A stretch of 64,000 bases of DNA, taken from assembly GCA_036394195.1 (NCBI GenBank), contig DASWFO010000199.1, positions 1 through 64,000 on the forward strand. Reading direction: 5' to 3'. The translations under genes and the position numbers were made by a program. The notes below the pieces were generated by a model, which was not told where the DNA came from, searched no databases, and saw only the letters and a list, made by a program, of their open reading frames with translations. Position 1 is the stretch's first letter, and each line of letters opens with the position of its first letter. Shown here piece by piece: positions 63,269-64,000 of the stretch. Origin of the DNA: DATJPD01 sp036394195 (GTDB taxonomy: Bacteria; Pseudomonadota; Alphaproteobacteria; CACIAM-22H2).

Positions 63269-64000
63269 TGTTCGGCCGGCCGGGTCAGCGGCGGAACCGC
63301 CTGCACCTGCGGGGCCCGCGCTTCAAACCACCGATGATCAATCGGCTGATTCCGAACGCGCTCACCATCGCGGCCTTGTGCGCCGGGTTGACCGCGCTCC
63401 GCTTCGGGATGATGGAGCGCTGGGACCTGGCCGTCGTTGCGATCGTGGTCGCGGGCATCTTCGACGGTCTCGACGGCCGGATGGCACGGCTCCTCGGCGG
63501 GACATCGAAGTTCGGGGCCGAGCTCGACTCGCTCGCGGATTTCGTGAGCTTCGGCGCCGTGCCGGCGGTGCTGGTCTATATGGCGACGCTCCATCAGATC
63601 GGCGGCGTCGGCTGGGCGGTGTGCCTGGTGTTCGCGGTGTCCTGCGCCCTTCGCCTGGCGCGCTTCAACACGATGATCGGCGATCCGAACCCTCCGCCCT
63701 GGGCCGGATCGTTTTTCGTTGGCGTGCCGGCGCCGGCGGGCGCCGGACTCGCCATCCTGCCGCTGATGGGAACGATCGAATTCGGCGGCGGGTTTTTCGA
63801 CCGGCCGGTGGTCAACGCGGTCGTGCTGCTCGGCGTGGCGGCGCTGATGATCAGCCGGATCCCAACCTTCTCCCTGAAGAAGCTCCACATCCGGCCGTCG
63901 ATGGCGCTGCCGCTGTTCATGCTCGTGGTGGTGATCGCGGCGGGCTTGGCCAGCGAACCCTTCCTGACGTTCATCATCGTGGACGCCTGCTATCTCGCCA
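63268..64000 (+). CDS. pssA: CDP-diacylglycerol-serine O-phosphatidyltransferase, 3' end cut by the window
   Basis: At least 244 residues of PssA, starting at the ATG overlapping the psd stop. The CDP-alcohol phosphotransferase motif is intact (DGLDGRMAR, then G and two Asp in FGAELDSLAD). Several membrane helices follow. It makes the phosphatidylserine that Psd decarboxylates, so the pair is the usual PE operon. The stop codon lies beyond the window. Confidence 0.93.
   Translation, partial: MFGRPGQRRNRLHLRGPRFKPPMINRLIPNALTIAALCAGLTALRFGMMERWDLAVVAIVVAGIFDGLDGRMARLLGGTSKFGAELDSLADFVSFGAVPAVLVYMATLHQIGGVGWAVCLVFAVSCALRLARFNTMIGDPNPPPWAGSFFVGVPAPAGAGLAILPLMGTIEFGGGFFDRPVVNAVVLLGVAALMISRIPTFSLKKLHIRPSMALPLFMLVVVIAAGLASEPFLTFIIVDACYLA

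Overview
The window is a GC-rich piece of an alphaproteobacterial chromosome, probably a soil or water member of the Rhodospirillales or Hyphomicrobiales. The evidence is a CckA-type hybrid kinase at the left edge, a recA / alaS / NADP-icd neighbourhood, an MbfA-like ferritin-VIT protein, a circularly permuted ATP-grasp/alpha-E cluster and many Bug-type and TPP-type catabolic genes. I see no tRNA, rRNA, CRISPR array or complete insertion sequence.

Layout. 0-4.9 kb: end of cckA, a ferritin-like/VIT1 metal transporter, a gamma-carbonic anhydrase and a Rieske oxygenase. 4.9-17.6 kb: an accessory envelope region built around an ECF sigma / anti-sigma pair. It holds a Tat-exported metallophosphoesterase with a CuA-type cupredoxin, two unrelated porins, an orphan flagellin, three sibling mini-lipoproteins, two sibling small Cys proteins, a small repeat protein, two IS630-like helix-turn-helix proteins without a catalytic domain, and a second anti-sigma gene whose sigma partner has been deleted. 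Reading the intergenic DNA shows about a dozen copies of GGAATAA-N16-GTCTTA (or close variants), always with a 16-nt spacer and nearly all pointing at one of these genes. I read this as a compact, self-contained ECF regulon, and it is the main discovery here.

17.9-24 kb: an RND efflux operon (pump, adaptor, outer-membrane factor). 24-28 kb: larC-larE-larB for the nickel-pincer cofactor, translationally coupled to a Tat-exported aldo/keto reductase and lacking larA. 28.2-33.5 kb: a lipoprotein and a minus-strand catabolic group (Bug-type binding protein, haem-c/beta-propeller protein, HpaB-type monooxygenase). 33.7-43.2 kb: a five-gene peptide-ligase cluster (transglutaminase-DUF2126, ATP-grasp/alpha-E fusion, transglutaminase, free ATP-grasp, free alpha-E), a predicted but biochemically obscure system.

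43.2-49.4 kb: an Asp/Glu racemase-like protein, a two-subunit TPP enzyme with an altered AroQ-like protein, an MFS pump, a nitroreductase and two toxin-antitoxin loci, one reduced to antitoxin plus the tail of a PIN toxin. 49.8-59.7 kb: housekeeping genes recA, a GT41 TPR glycosyltransferase, alaS, a VOC protein, a MetE-like protein, icd and a LOG-family enzyme. 59.9-64 kb: two c-type cytochromes, a LysM protein and the psd-pssA pair, with pssA cut by the window edge.
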